Shown: positions 9,017-17,756, numbered from the stretch's first letter. The stretch is 64,000 nucleotides of DNA from Cyclobacterium sp. SYSU L10401 (GCF_010993705.1 NZ_WOFO01000001.1:186001-250000), one strand, 5' to 3'. The notes: generated by a model from the sequence alone, not told the origin. Numbers and translations are program-made.

Positions 9017-10156
9017 TTATCTTAAAAAGCTCCGGGATATAACTATTTTCTGAATTTCTGAAGTGCCTTCATAGATTTGTGTGATTTTGGCATCACGCAT
9101 CATGCGTTCCACATGGTACTCCCTGACATATCCATACCCTCCGTGGATCTGTACAGCTTCTGTAGTTGTTTCCATGGCGACTTTGGAAGCATACAGTTTG
9201 GCCATGGCACTCCATTTGGAGTAATCCTTGCCGATATCTTTGGTTTTAGCTGCTTTCATGCAAAGCAATCTGGCCATTTCAATTTCCGTATCCATATCGG
9301 CCAGTTTGAATTGAATGGCCTGGTGTTCGGCAATGGGTTTTCCAAAGGTAAACCTTTCCTTGGCGTATTGTAAGGACCTTTCAAATGCCCCTGAGGCGAT
9401 TCCCAAAGCTTGCGCTGCTATGCCAATTCTTCCTCCGTTAAGTGTTTCCATGGCAAATTTAAAACCAAACCCCACTTCCCCAATGAGGTTTTCTTTGGGT
9501 ACCTTTACATTGGAAAACATGAGGGAATGGGTGTCTGAAGCCCTGATGCCCATCTTATCTTCTTTCTTGCCGACCTCAAAACCAGGCCAGCCTTTTTCTA
9601 CGATGAAAACAGAAATCCCACGGTGGGCTTTTGACTTGTCGGTTTGGGCCATTACCAGGTAAATATCGGCAGCGTTTCCGTTGGTTATCCAATTTTTTGT
9701 TCCATTGAGCAAATAATGGTCGCCCATGTCTGTAGCGGTGGTTTTCTGAGAAGTGGCATCGGACCCTGCCTCAGGCTCAGAAAGTGCAAAGGCTCCCAAA
9801 GACTTTCCAGAAGCCAGCGGGATCAGGTACTGCTGCTTTTGCTGCTCATTGCCATATTTTTCTATACCCCAGCAAACCAGTGAATTGTTGACAGACATGA
9901 TTACCCCGGCAGATGCATCTATTTTGGAAATTTCTTCCATCGCCAAAACGTAGGATATGGTATCCATCCCTCCTCCCCCGTATTCCGGGCTGCTCATCAT
10001 GCCTAAAAACCCCATTTCCCCCATCTGCCGGATAAGGCTTTTCGGGAAAGCTGCTGCAATGTCTCTTTCTATGACACCGGGCAACAATTGGGTAGTGGCA
10101 AAATCTCTGGCTGCTTCCTGAACGGCCAGCTGCTCTTGGGTATATTCGAAATCCAT
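9017..10156 (-). CDS. Acyl-CoA dehydrogenase (short-chain/butyryl-CoA type)
   Basis: 379 residues, the normal size for a soluble acyl-CoA dehydrogenase. Visible are the N-terminal helical domain, the middle beta-domain signature GAFALSEPEAGSDA with NGTKNWITNG, and the C-terminal four-helix domain with QIHGGYGYVREY and the catalytic base Glu363 in IYEGTSEIQ. The position of this Glu is that of short-chain and branched-chain enzymes. It oxidises acyl-CoA to trans-2-enoyl-CoA with FAD, passing electrons to ETF, in fatty-acid or branched amino-acid degradation. It stands alone: upstream is a terminator serving the preceding operon and downstream the AraC gene. Exact substrate is not determined. 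Confidence 0.93.
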   Translation of the reverse strand: MDFEYTQEQLAVQEAARDFATTQLLPGVIERDIAAAFPKSLIRQMGEMGFLGMMSSPEYGGGGMDTISYVLAMEEISKIDASAGVIMSVNNSLVCWGIEKYGNEQQKQQYLIPLASGKSLGAFALSEPEAGSDATSQKTTATDMGDHYLLNGTKNWITNGNAADIYLVMAQTDKSKAHRGISVFIVEKGWPGFEVGKKEDKMGIRASDTHSLMFSNVKVPKENLIGEVGFGFKFAMETLNGGRIGIAAQALGIASGAFERSLQYAKERFTFGKPIAEHQAIQFKLADMDTEIEMARLLCMKAAKTKDIGKDYSKWSAMAKLYASKVAMETTTEAVQIHGGYGYVREYHVERMMRDAKITQIYEGTSEIQKIVISRSFLR

Positions 10157-10205
10157 GATAGGTCAGTTAAAAGTCAAAGCTTAAATAATATACGCTAAAA
10201 AATAA

Positions 10206-10230
10206 AAAAGGGGCATGTAATGCCCCTTTT
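10206..10230 (-). terminator. Intrinsic terminator after the pantothenate/metallopeptidase operon
   Basis: A perfect 11-bp stem AAAAGGGGCAT / ATGCCCCTTTT with a 3-nt loop sits 24 bp past the stop of the minus-strand metallopeptidase gene. Read on the minus strand it ends in a T run (from the A tract at 10204-10209), so it terminates the operon that starts at panC. Confidence 0.87.
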
Positions 10231-10253
10231 ATTCATAGGTTTTCAAAATGAAT

Positions 10254-10946
10254 TTATTCTCTGCCACCAAAGAAAATAAAGAAATAATAGGCTAAAGTAG
10301 CCATGGAGGCGATTGCGGCCACCACATAAGTCATAGCTGCCCATTTCAACGCATCTTTGGACATGCCATATTCCTGCGGAGTGACAATGTTACGTTCCTG
10401 AACCCATGCCAATGCCCTTTTACTGGCATCAAATTCTACCGGTAGGGTCACCAGGCTAAACAGGGTCAGCATGCTGTAAGCGCCAACAATTACTACTCCT
10501 ACTGCCTCATAGGGAAGTCCGAGCAGGGCAATGCCACCAAACAAAGAGGCGATCAATACAAAATTGAGGATTTTGCCGCTTATGTTTTGGATGGGTACCA
10601 GGGTAGACCTTAATTGCAGCCAGGTGTAAGACCTGGCATGCTGGACAGCGTGTCCACATTCGTGGGCTGACACTGCAGTAGCGGCAGCATTACGACCGTA
10701 GTAGACATCAGGGCTGAGGTTTACGGTTTTGTTCATGGGGTTGTAATGATCAGACAATTGACCTTCTACACAATTCACCCGCACGTTATGTATACCGTGG
10801 TCGGCCAGCATCAGTTCAGCAATTTCTTTTCCTGAAAGATTAGCCTTTAAACTGGTCTGTGAATACTTTCTGAATTTTTTCTTGAGTTTGTTACTCACCA
10901 CATAACCAAGAATCCCAAATACAACTACAATTAATATGATTCCCAT
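10254..10946 (-). CDS. Membrane zinc metallopeptidase (YugP family, PF04298)
   Basis: 230 residues with an N-terminal membrane anchor (1-20), a metal-binding H95-E-C-G-H99 motif in AVSAHECGHAVQH, and two to three further hydrophobic segments after residue 115. This matches the YugP-type 'zinc metallopeptidase' family of mainly unknown substrate. It is the last gene of the panC-panD-flippase-like unit (40 bp after the preceding stop) and is followed by a strong terminator. The active site probably faces the cytoplasmic or outer side close to the membrane; topology is not certain. Confidence 0.88.
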   Translation of the reverse strand: MGIILIVVVFGILGYVVSNKLKKKFRKYSQTSLKANLSGKEIAELMLADHGIHNVRVNCVEGQLSDHYNPMNKTVNLSPDVYYGRNAAATAVSAHECGHAVQHARSYTWLQLRSTLVPIQNISGKILNFVLIASLFGGIALLGLPYEAVGVVIVGAYSMLTLFSLVTLPVEFDASKRALAWVQERNIVTPQEYGMSKDALKWAAMTYVVAAIASMATLAYYFFIFFGGRE

Positions 10947-10985
10947 TTTCTTTTTACAATTATTTTTTGCTAGATAAACGATGCA

Positions 10986-11981
10986 TCAAGGCTGAAGGTT
11001 GCTTTCTTTTTTTCCGGCCAAAAAAAGCAAACTCAGACCTCCCAAAACCATTATGGTCAGCATTTGAGAGGCATGAACTATCATCGCAAATATCTTGCCC
11101 TGCTCCTCAGATATGCCATAAAACAAGAGTATAAATGCTACCATAGCGTGAAAAGTTCCAATACCTCCCTGTACCGGAGCTACCATACCAATACTTCCCA
11201 TGACCAGCACCATCAATACAGAAGAGGCTGATAATAAGCTTGTTGAAAGTATTGCCAGTGCGATCCAGTACATCATGAGAAAATATATAACCCAAATTAA
11301 AACGGAAACCGTCCAAAATCCGGCTTGCTTTTTCATTTGGAAAACTGTTTCCAGACCACTGACAAATTGTCGCAAAAACTGCCTGATTTTCCCTATCCAT
11401 CCTGAATGCCTGTATTTTCTATAAGCTAAATAAAGTATTCCTATTCCTCCTGCCAGAATGACCATTCCTAAGGTGAAATAGCTATTCATAAACGCCGTCA
11501 ATGCGGGGAAGGAAACCAGTAAACCGAATATTTCCAGAAATACACTGCCTTGAAGTAGAAATGCCAGGGCAATCAACAGCAGCATGAAGACCATGTCAAT
11601 GGTTCGCTCCAAAACCACCGTCCCGAATATTTTCCCTGTCTTGATGGGATAGCTCCTATTCACTGCAGCACATCTGGCAAGTTCTCCTGCCCTGGGGATT
11701 ACCAGGTTAATCAGGTACCCAAACATCAGGGCCCAGAAAACATTACCGGTTTTGATGCGGTAATTTTCTCCGGTTTCGATCAGGATTTTCCACCGCCAGG
11801 CGCGCAGCCAATATCCCAGGATTCCGACAGAAACAGAGGAAAGCAATAAAAACCAATCGGTTTCTCCCAGGGCTTCCAGAATGGTGTCTTTCTCAATGTC
11901 ACGGTATAGATAGAAAAAGATGATTAAGGCAATAAGCAGGGATACCGTAACTTGAACCCCTTGTTTTATTTTTTTGCTCAA
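10986..11981 (-). CDS. UPF0104 / LPG-synthase-like integral membrane protein (flippase type)
   Basis: 331 residues with about eight hydrophobic segments. Motifs such as WRAWRWKIL-like LRAWRWKIL near residue 65, [11 protein letters not shown] near 100 and [12 protein letters not shown] near 125 are those of the lysylphosphatidylglycerol synthase transmembrane (UPF0104, MprF N-terminal) family, thought to move lipids across the membrane. There is no C-terminal aminoacyl-transferase domain, so lipid aminoacylation is unlikely. Translation starts at a TTG (11979-11981) that overlaps the panD stop codon as TTGA, implying coupling to panD. The lipid handled is unknown. Confidence 0.88.
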   Translation of the reverse strand: MSKKIKQGVQVTVSLLIALIIFFYLYRDIEKDTILEALGETDWFLLLSSVSVGILGYWLRAWRWKILIETGENYRIKTGNVFWALMFGYLINLVIPRAGELARCAAVNRSYPIKTGKIFGTVVLERTIDMVFMLLLIALAFLLQGSVFLEIFGLLVSFPALTAFMNSYFTLGMVILAGGIGILYLAYRKYRHSGWIGKIRQFLRQFVSGLETVFQMKKQAGFWTVSVLIWVIYFLMMYWIALAILSTSLLSASSVLMVLVMGSIGMVAPVQGGIGTFHAMVAFILLFYGISEEQGKIFAMIVHASQMLTIMVLGGLSLLFLAGKKESNLQP

Positions 11982-12325
11982 ATCAGTTGATTTTGATCAT
12001 CCGGAAATATCACAACGGGTTGATATGATTTGGCTTCTTCAAAATCCATGGAAGCATAGGAAATGATGATCACCACATCACCCACCTGGGCTTTTCTGGC
12101 AGCAGGGCCATTCAGGCAGACCTGTCCGCTCCCTCTTTCTCCTTTGATGACATAGGTTTCCAGCCTTTCGCCATTATTGATGTTTACTACCTGTACTTTT
12201 TCATTGGCAATGATATGGGCAGCATCCATGAGATCTTCGTCTATGGTAATGCTTCCCACATAGTGAAGTTCTGCCTGGGTAATTCTGACCCGGTGGATTT
12301 TTGATTTTAAAAGTTGGATGTACAT
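11978..12325 (-). CDS. panD: Aspartate 1-decarboxylase
   Basis: 115 residues, the standard size. The proenzyme self-cleavage site is present as Gly24-Ser25 in HYVGSITID, which yields the pyruvoyl group on the new alpha chain; other conserved parts are [12 protein letters not shown] and the early [11 protein letters not shown]. It makes beta-alanine from L-aspartate for pantothenate and CoA synthesis, acting with PanC encoded 16 bp upstream. Its stop overlaps the start of the flippase-like gene by 4 bp. Assignment is firm. Confidence 0.97.
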   Translation of the reverse strand: MYIQLLKSKIHRVRITQAELHYVGSITIDEDLMDAAHIIANEKVQVVNINNGERLETYVIKGERGSGQVCLNGPAARKAQVGDVVIIISYASMDFEEAKSYQPVVIFPDDQNQLI

Positions 12326-12341
12326 GTCAATTTATATTGGG

Positions 12342-13190
12342 CTATTCGCCTATGACCAGGTTATCTATCAAACGGATATTATCAATGTAAGCGGCAATAC
12401 ATATGGCAAATGGCTTTCCTTCACTTGGTTTTTGTGTCAAAGAAAATCTCTCTAGTTCTACAATTTCCAGGTATTCCGGTTGAATGGAAGCCGGTAAAAG
12501 CTCCTCAGCAATTACTTGCTTCTTTAGGGTAAACCAATCTGCGCCCTTTAAAAGTTCAGCTTTACATCGTTGAAGGGATTGATGGAGTTTTGGGGCAATG
12601 GCCCGGCCATGTTCTGATAACCTCAGGTTTCTGGATGACAAGGCCAACCCATCCTCCTCCCTGACTGTAGGGATCATTTCTATGGCAGTTTCTATAGACA
12701 AATCCACTGCAAGCCTGCGAATAATGGAAACCTGTTGCAAGTCTTTTTGACCAAAAAAGGCAACATCCGGCTGCAGGATATGGAATAACTTGGCAACCAC
12801 AATGGCCACTCCGTTAAAATGTCCCGGCCTGAATTGTCCCTCCATGATTTGTTCCATCGGACCAAAATCAAATTCAGTAATGACCGCTTCAGGATAAATT
12901 TCCTTTTCATTGGGAACAAATACCAGGTCTATGCCTTCCCTGGAAAGAATTTCCAGGTCGGCAGATAAGGTTCGTGGATATTTAAAAAGGTCCTCGGGAT
13001 TGTTAAATTGTATGGGGTTGACGAAGATTGAAACCACCGTGAGGTCTGTCGCCTTTCTGGAACGACGTATCAACTCCATATGCCCCTTGTGAAGTGCTCC
13101 CATGGTGGGTACCAGACCAATGGACTTTCCCTGGCTTTTCAAATGCTTAATGCGTTGCCTTACAGCGGATATGGTTTCAAATTTTTCCAA
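12342..13190 (-). CDS. panC: Pantothenate synthetase
   Basis: 282 residues, usual length. The ATP-binding signature of this nucleotidyltransferase-superfamily ligase is seen in VPTMGALHKGHMEL (residues 27-40, with His34 and His37), followed by VSIFVNPIQFN and FGQKDLQQ, and the KMSKS-like ALSSRN. It joins pantoate and beta-alanine at the expense of ATP. It heads the minus-strand operon panC-panD-flippase-metallopeptidase; panB is not in the window. A Bacteroidota-type promoter lies 34-63 bp upstream, in the divergent region shared with the half-GT5 gene. Confidence 0.97.
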   Translation of the reverse strand: MEKFETISAVRQRIKHLKSQGKSIGLVPTMGALHKGHMELIRRSRKATDLTVVSIFVNPIQFNNPEDLFKYPRTLSADLEILSREGIDLVFVPNEKEIYPEAVITEFDFGPMEQIMEGQFRPGHFNGVAIVVAKLFHILQPDVAFFGQKDLQQVSIIRRLAVDLSIETAIEMIPTVREEDGLALSSRNLRLSEHGRAIAPKLHQSLQRCKAELLKGADWFTLKKQVIAEELLPASIQPEYLEIVELERFSLTQKPSEGKPFAICIAAYIDNIRLIDNLVIGE

Positions 13191-13223
13191 AGGCTTCTTT
13201 AGGATGGTTTAGGAAAATAGGTG

Positions 13224-13253
13224 CAAAAGTATATTATTTTGATTAAAAACAAT
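13224..13253 (-). promoter_or_regulatory. Predicted promoter of the panC operon
   Basis: On the minus strand, ATTG (13253-13250) and TACTTTTG (13231-13224) are separated by 18 nt. This fits the Bacteroidota sigma consensus TTTG/TAnnTTTG, and a C follows as is common. Transcription would begin near 13217, about 27 bp before the panC start codon. Prediction from sequence only. Confidence 0.55.
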
Positions 13254-13274
13254 GGGAAATCCTTATTTTTTTTG

Positions 13275-13282
13275 TAAATTTG
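13275..13282 (+). promoter_or_regulatory. Possible -7 box for the GT5-like gene
   Basis: TAAATTTG matches TAnnTTTG and lies 37 bp before the ATG at 13319. No good TTTG box stands at the expected distance, so only the -7 element is supported. Confidence 0.35.
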
Positions 13283-13318
13283 TAGTCCCGTTATATCCCT
13301 TAACAAAACACACTAGAT

Positions 13319-14131
13319 ATGTCTAAACTTCGTATCCTTTACGTAGCAAGCGAAATCAATCCATTTCTTCAAACCTCGGAAGTTGCCAATTTTGTAAGGG
13401 CATTGCCTCAGGCCATGCAGGAAAAAGGAATGGAAATCCGTATTCTGGTCCCCAGATTCGGTTTAATCAATGAAAGAAAGAACAGGTTGCATGAGGTAGT
13501 AAGGCTTTCCGGAATCAATATTTCTGTAGGAGAAGAAGAGAAACCCCTGATCATCAAGGTGGCTTCCATTCCCAATGCGAAGCTTCAGGTTTATTTTATA
13601 GATAATGAAGACTATTTTCAAAGAAAGAGCGTTTTCTTTGACAAGCAGGATAAGTTTTACGAAGACAATGACGAAAGAGCGATATTCTTTTGCAAAGGCG
13701 TATTGGAAACCGTAAAAAAATTGGGTTGGGCTCCGGATGTGGTGCATTGCAATGACTGGATGACCAGTCTGATTCCTTTGTACTTAAAAACGACCTACAA
13801 GAATGAACCTCTTTTTAAAGAAACAAAATCTGTGTTTGCCATTTATAATAACGGATTTAGTCATAAATTTGGGGACGATTTATTTGAAAAGATTAAAATG
13901 GTAGATATCGACGATAAACTACTCGCTCCCTTAAAATCCAAGGATTACGAGGGCTTCCTCAAACTTGGGATGGAGTATGCGGATGTCGTTGTCAAAGGTG
14001 AAGATATTTCTGAAAGCCTGACTACCATGATTAGGGAAACATCTAAAGACAAACAGTTTGAAATTAATATTGAAGAAGAAGGCCAACTTTTTGAAAGTTA
14101 TTACAACATCTATACCGACCTGGCAGGCTAA
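13319..14131 (+). CDS. Half-length glycogen/starch synthase-like protein (GT5 N-terminal domain only)
   Basis: 270 residues. The start (KLRILYVASEINPFLQTSEVANFVRALP) and a later DVVHCNDWMT segment are those of the N-terminal Rossmann domain of glycogen/starch synthases (GT5). However, full enzymes have ~470-500 residues: the second, nucleotide-sugar-binding domain is missing, and the usual KTGGL loop is replaced by QTSEV. A stand-alone glucosyltransferase is therefore doubtful. Such short homologues are, to my knowledge, widespread in Bacteroidota beside panC and a DUF4270 gene, as here, so it is probably not a recent truncation. It may bind a glycan or regulate; function unknown. The end overlaps the start region of the DUF4270 gene. 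Confidence 0.8.
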   Translation: MSKLRILYVASEINPFLQTSEVANFVRALPQAMQEKGMEIRILVPRFGLINERKNRLHEVVRLSGINISVGEEEKPLIIKVASIPNAKLQVYFIDNEDYFQRKSVFFDKQDKFYEDNDERAIFFCKGVLETVKKLGWAPDVVHCNDWMTSLIPLYLKTTYKNEPLFKETKSVFAIYNNGFSHKFGDDLFEKIKMVDIDDKLLAPLKSKDYEGFLKLGMEYADVVVKGEDISESLTTMIRETSKDKQFEINIEEEGQLFESYYNIYTDLAG

Positions 14132-15473
14132 AGCTTCCGGTTTTTTGTTAGCGGTCCTATTATTTACTGGTGCCTGTTCAGACCCATCAGAGATAGGATT
14201 GGTATTGGATCCAGACTCTAATCAGATAGGGGTTTTCTATGAAGAAATACCCCTTTCTTCTTATTTGGTGCTGGCAGATTCTTTTAATACGACCAGCCAG
14301 GGAAGATTGGTGGTAGGAGGAGATGTGAGCGATTTGTTTGGAACCACCCAGTCTATCGGTTACAGCAGACTTTCCTTCAATCCAAATGGTGTACCTCCCC
14401 GGGAGGATGCCATTTTTGACTCTGCCGTTTTTACGATGAATGTGGTAGACCTTATAGGAGAGGATTTCGATGAGGAAAAGTCTTTCAGCGTTCATCGCCT
14501 CACAGAACCCATTCTGGATACGGCTTATTATAATTTCAGCAGATTGGATTTTGAGGAAGATGCTACCATTGCATCCGGATCTTTCCTTTTGGAGCCAGAT
14601 ACGGTCAATGCGCTGAGAATGAATGTGAATCCGGATGTATCGGCTGATTTTTTCAATAAGCTCAAAGCAAATGATCCGGTATTTGACAATATTTTTGCTT
14701 TCCGGGATTACTTTCCTGGAATAGTGATCAGCGGAGAGCCGGAGCAAAACACCTCGGTTTCGTTGGCTGTCGGAAGTGGCACCGGAATGACCTTTTATTA
14801 TCATTACGACGGAGATACTGTTTCCACAGGTTATCCGATCAATACCATACAGTCCCGGCATTTTACCGGAGTGATAAGTGATAGGCAGGGATCAGGTATT
14901 GCCAGCGTAGAAGAAAGAGGAGAAGCCTATGAAGTACCAGGGGAGCTGCTTGGAGGTAAAGCCGGTTTGGGTTTAATGGTAAAACTAGACATGAGCCCTC
15001 TTCATGACTTTCTGGATACCCTGGAAAACATCACCTTTAACCAGATCATGCTTGAGGTAGGGCCGGTTGAAACCTACCCTGAATTTAAAACTCCATATAG
15101 TGCCCTGGTAATGTATTTTGCCACAGCAGACAATGAAATCTATCGCCGTTTTGATGGTGCTGAAGTAGCCGTACAGGCTGAAAGCGGGGGACACACCGGA
15201 AGAGATCAGGAAGGAAATATCGTCCCCACTACTAATAACCAAACAGGTTTGGCTTTCAATACAGAAGACCGGATTTATAGTAATCAGATCACGTCATATG
15301 TGAACGCCATGTACCGATCTGGTTTGGTGAGGACAGACTTATTCCTTTATCCCAATACCCCAAGCACCGAAAGGGCTCCGGTCAATTCGGACGCTTTTAA
15401 ACGATCACTGAGGGAGTTTGTAGTCGATAAGAACAACATCAAATTAAAGATTTACTATACCAAAGTTCGGTAA
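14091..15473 (+). CDS. DUF4270 family lipoprotein
   Basis: 460 residues from the chosen start. A hydrophobic stretch ending in FTGAC|S is a lipobox, followed by SDPSEIGLVL, a typical beginning of mature DUF4270 proteins, which are secreted beta-rich proteins of Bacteroidota without known activity. No ATG is available in frame; TTG codons occur at 14058, 14070, 14091 and 14146. I prefer 14091 because AAGAAGG stands 8 nt before it and it gives a 29-residue lipoprotein signal. All but the last candidate lie within the end of the GT5-like gene, so translation is probably coupled. It ends 17 bp from the convergent prmA stop. Confidence 0.8.
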   Translation: MKVITTSIPTWQAKASGFLLAVLLFTGACSDPSEIGLVLDPDSNQIGVFYEEIPLSSYLVLADSFNTTSQGRLVVGGDVSDLFGTTQSIGYSRLSFNPNGVPPREDAIFDSAVFTMNVVDLIGEDFDEEKSFSVHRLTEPILDTAYYNFSRLDFEEDATIASGSFLLEPDTVNALRMNVNPDVSADFFNKLKANDPVFDNIFAFRDYFPGIVISGEPEQNTSVSLAVGSGTGMTFYYHYDGDTVSTGYPINTIQSRHFTGVISDRQGSGIASVEERGEAYEVPGELLGGKAGLGLMVKLDMSPLHDFLDTLENITFNQIMLEVGPVETYPEFKTPYSALVMYFATADNEIYRRFDGAEVAVQAESGGHTGRDQEGNIVPTTNNQTGLAFNTEDRIYSNQITSYVNAMYRSGLVRTDLFLYPNTPSTERAPVNSDAFKRSLREFVVDKNNIKLKIYYTKVR

Positions 15474-15490
15474 TCCGCTGTTAATGACAA

Positions 15491-16327
15491 TCAGTGGGTT
15501 TTACTGAAAAGTAATGCGGCCCATTGATTGTTGTTGTTTTTGTTTTGGTAGACCAGGCCGTATTTCTCAGCCACGCTTCTGATGTCAGCCATATCTTTTT
15601 CATAAAAGCCGCTTAATACCAGATTGCCTCCGTTTTTTAATGATTCGGCATAAATGGACATCTCGTCTATTAAAACATTTTTATTGATATTAGCCAGGAT
15701 CAGGTCATAATCACTTTCCTTATTTACCGTCCGTACATCTCCCTTCTGCATGGTCATGTCCTGCAATCCATTGATTTCAAAATTTTCATTCCCATTGGCT
15801 ACACTCCAATCGTCAATGTCAAATGCAGTAACCATTTTTGCCCCGAGCTTTTTGGCCATTATCGCCAGGATTCCTGTGCCTGAACCGGCGTCCATCACCA
15901 TTTTATTTTCGTGGTCCAGCGATAGTTGCCAGGTTAGCATCAGGAAGGTAGTAGCATGGTGGCCTGTCCCAAAGGACATTTTGGGATTGATAATGATTTC
16001 ATGGGCAAATGACCCCGCTTTTGATGGGTGAAAAGTAGCCCTGACATATACCTGGTCTCCTACGGCTATTGGGTCGTAATGCTTCTCCCAGGCTTCATTC
16101 CAGTTGACTTTTGGTAGGAGCCCTTCCTGGATATGAATGCCTGCCGGGTCTTTGTACTGTGCAAGTAATCTATTCCAGTCATTTTTATTAAGGTCCCCGG
16201 GGAGGATATAGGCATCAAAGCCTTCAGTTGTTTCCAAAAATGAATCAAAGCCTATACCGGCCATTTCGGCAATAAGGATCTCCCTATAGGCTTCCTTGCA
16301 GGTGATTTTGAATTCCAGGTATTCCAT
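15491..16327 (-). CDS. prmA: Ribosomal protein L11 methyltransferase
   Basis: 278 residues. The N-terminal substrate-recognition part is followed by a class I SAM-binding domain with MDAGSGTGILAIMA (about 142-155), acidic loop AFDIDDWSV and the catalytic-region motif LILANINKNVL, which corresponds to the PrmA signature (N/A-N-I). It trimethylates ribosomal protein L11. FGTGHHATT just before motif I is also characteristic of PrmA. It lies downstream of tpiA on the same strand but behind a strong hairpin terminator, so it may have its own promoter. Confidence 0.93.
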   Translation of the reverse strand: MEYLEFKITCKEAYREILIAEMAGIGFDSFLETTEGFDAYILPGDLNKNDWNRLLAQYKDPAGIHIQEGLLPKVNWNEAWEKHYDPIAVGDQVYVRATFHPSKAGSFAHEIIINPKMSFGTGHHATTFLMLTWQLSLDHENKMVMDAGSGTGILAIMAKKLGAKMVTAFDIDDWSVANGNENFEINGLQDMTMQKGDVRTVNKESDYDLILANINKNVLIDEMSIYAESLKNGGNLVLSGFYEKDMADIRSVAEKYGLVYQNKNNNNQWAALLFSKTH

Positions 16328-16361
16328 TTCGGTAGCGTTTTGATTGGTTTATAACGGAAAA

Positions 16362-16387
16362 TGCCCGGGCCATAAGCTGCCCGGGCA
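16362..16387 (-). terminator. GC-rich hairpin terminator between tpiA and prmA
   Basis: A 9-bp stem TGCCCGGGC / GCCCGGGCA (16362-16370 with 16379-16387) encloses an 8-nt loop. Read on the minus strand it lies 28 bp after the tpiA stop and is followed by TTTTCC, so it probably terminates or attenuates tpiA transcription before prmA. Confidence 0.7.
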
Positions 16388-16414
16388 AAGATAAGGTTTA
16401 ATGTAGTCCCTGGT

Positions 16415-17176
16415 TTAGAAGGATTTGACGATAGCTACAAAATCTCTTGATTTCAGTGATGCTCCGCCGATCAATCCTCCGTCTACGTCGGGTTTGGAGA
16501 AGATCTCTTTGGCATTGTCTGGTTTGCAGCTACCTCCATACAAGATAGAAATTTCATCTGCCACAGTACTGCCATATTGGCTTGCCAGGTGCTGTCTAAT
16601 GGCAGCATGCATTTCCTGCGCCTGCTCAGCTGAAGCTGTTTTGCCGGTTCCTATGGCCCAGATGGGTTCATAGGCAATGACAATATTTCTGATTTCATCT
16701 TCAGAGAAGCCAAATAAGCTTTCTGTTAGTTGGTTTTTTACATACGCCTCATGGGTATTGGCCTCCCTAATTTCCAAGGGTTCACCACAGCAGAAAATGG
16801 GTGTCAGCTCATTGGCCAGTGCCTGTTTGGTTTTTGCTGTCAGCAATTCGTTCGTTTCCTTAAAATACTCGCGCCTTTCACTATGTCCGATGATGACATA
16901 TTCCGCTCCGAATGATGCCAGCATTTCCGCTGAAATCTCACCTGTATAAGCCCCTGAGGCCTTATCAGAACAATTCTGACCTCCTAAATGTATATTTTTA
17001 ACCCCTGCAATCAATTTATTTACCCCATGTAGGTGAACATATGGCGGATTCAAAACAACGGTTACATCCATTGAGGACTCATCTCTGATCATGTTTACAA
17101 TTTCAGAAGTTAGCTTTTGCCCCTCTTCCTGAACACCATTCATTTTCCAGTTTCCGGCAACAATTTTTTTTCGCAT
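16415..17176 (-). CDS. tpiA: Triosephosphate isomerase
   Basis: 253 residues, normal length. All catalytic elements are present: Lys11 in AGNWKMNG, His98 in IGHSERREYF, Glu170 in AYEPIWAIGTGKTAS, and the phosphate-binding loops YGGSCKPDNA and DGGLIGGASL. It interconverts dihydroxyacetone phosphate and glyceraldehyde 3-phosphate in glycolysis and gluconeogenesis. It is divergent from recX with a 73-bp shared upstream region and is followed by a hairpin terminator. Confidence 0.98.
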   Translation of the reverse strand: MRKKIVAGNWKMNGVQEEGQKLTSEIVNMIRDESSMDVTVVLNPPYVHLHGVNKLIAGVKNIHLGGQNCSDKASGAYTGEISAEMLASFGAEYVIIGHSERREYFKETNELLTAKTKQALANELTPIFCCGEPLEIREANTHEAYVKNQLTESLFGFSEDEIRNIVIAYEPIWAIGTGKTASAEQAQEMHAAIRQHLASQYGSTVADEISILYGGSCKPDNAKEIFSKPDVDGGLIGGASLKSRDFVAIVKSF

Positions 17177-17196
17177 GATATATTAGTTAAGATTTA

Positions 17197-17204
17197 TATA
17201 TTTG
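17197..17204 (+). promoter_or_regulatory. Possible -7 promoter box for recX
   Basis: TATATTTG matches the Bacteroidota TAnnTTTG element and stands 46 bp before the recX ATG at 17250, inside the tpiA/recX divergent region. A TTTG partner at the expected distance is not clear. Confidence 0.35.
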
Positions 17205-17249
17205 GTCAGGATTATCCCGTTCATCTACCAAAGGTTAAAATTACGCAAA

Positions 17250-17756
17250 ATGTCAGTTCCAGAAAAAGAAAATTCGGTTCCAGGTGCAAAAAAGAAGCTG
17301 AGTTATTCCTCGGCATTAAAAAAGATCGCTTCTTTTTGTGCTTATCAGGAACGTAGCCTTTTTGAAGTTAGGGCAAAATTAGAAGATTGGGGACTTCAAG
17401 CAGAAGATGTAGATAAGCTGATATCCCGGTTGGAGGAGCAGGATTTTCTAAATGAAAAAAGGTTTGTAGAAAGTTTTGTCAGGGGAAGATTCGGCTTGAA
17501 GAAATGGGGAAAAGTACGGATCCGGCAAGAACTGAAAATGAGGCAAATTCCAAATGATATGATCATGGAAGGACTGGATGCCCTGAATGAGGTTGAGTAC
17601 GAAGAAACTTTAAATTTTCTGGCCGAAAGAAAATGGAAATTGACCAAGGAACCGGATTTATATAAAAAGAAAGCCAAGGTATCCCGTTTTTTGTTGTTCA
17701 GGGGATTTGAATCGGATCGCATCAAAGATGTGGTCGACAAGCTGGCTACTGTTTAG
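17250..17756 (+). CDS. recX: RecX family regulatory protein
   Basis: 168 residues, mostly charged helices arranged as three-helix repeats: ALKKIASFCAYQERSLFEVRAKL, VDKLISRLEEQDFLNEKRFVESFVRGR and WGKVRIRQELKMRQIP are typical of RecX, which binds RecA filaments and limits strand exchange. The ATG at 17250 is preferred over a GTG-initiated extension at 17202, since family similarity begins after residue 25 and the extension overlaps the predicted promoter. recA is not in the window. The end overlaps the convergent AlbA_2 gene by 11 bp. Confidence 0.88.
   Translation: MSVPEKENSVPGAKKKLSYSSALKKIASFCAYQERSLFEVRAKLEDWGLQAEDVDKLISRLEEQDFLNEKRFVESFVRGRFGLKKWGKVRIRQELKMRQIPNDMIMEGLDALNEVEYEETLNFLAERKWKLTKEPDLYKKKAKVSRFLLFRGFESDRIKDVVDKLATV

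Noticed and set aside
13319-14131. Half GT5 gene as a pseudogene
   Set aside because: Intact frame with proper start and end, and short homologues of this length are, as far as I recall, common in Bacteroidota.
14187-14861. Minus-strand open frame of 224 codons
   Set aside because: Antisense to the DUF4270 gene; composition (Ile, Arg, His rich) typical of a shadow frame.
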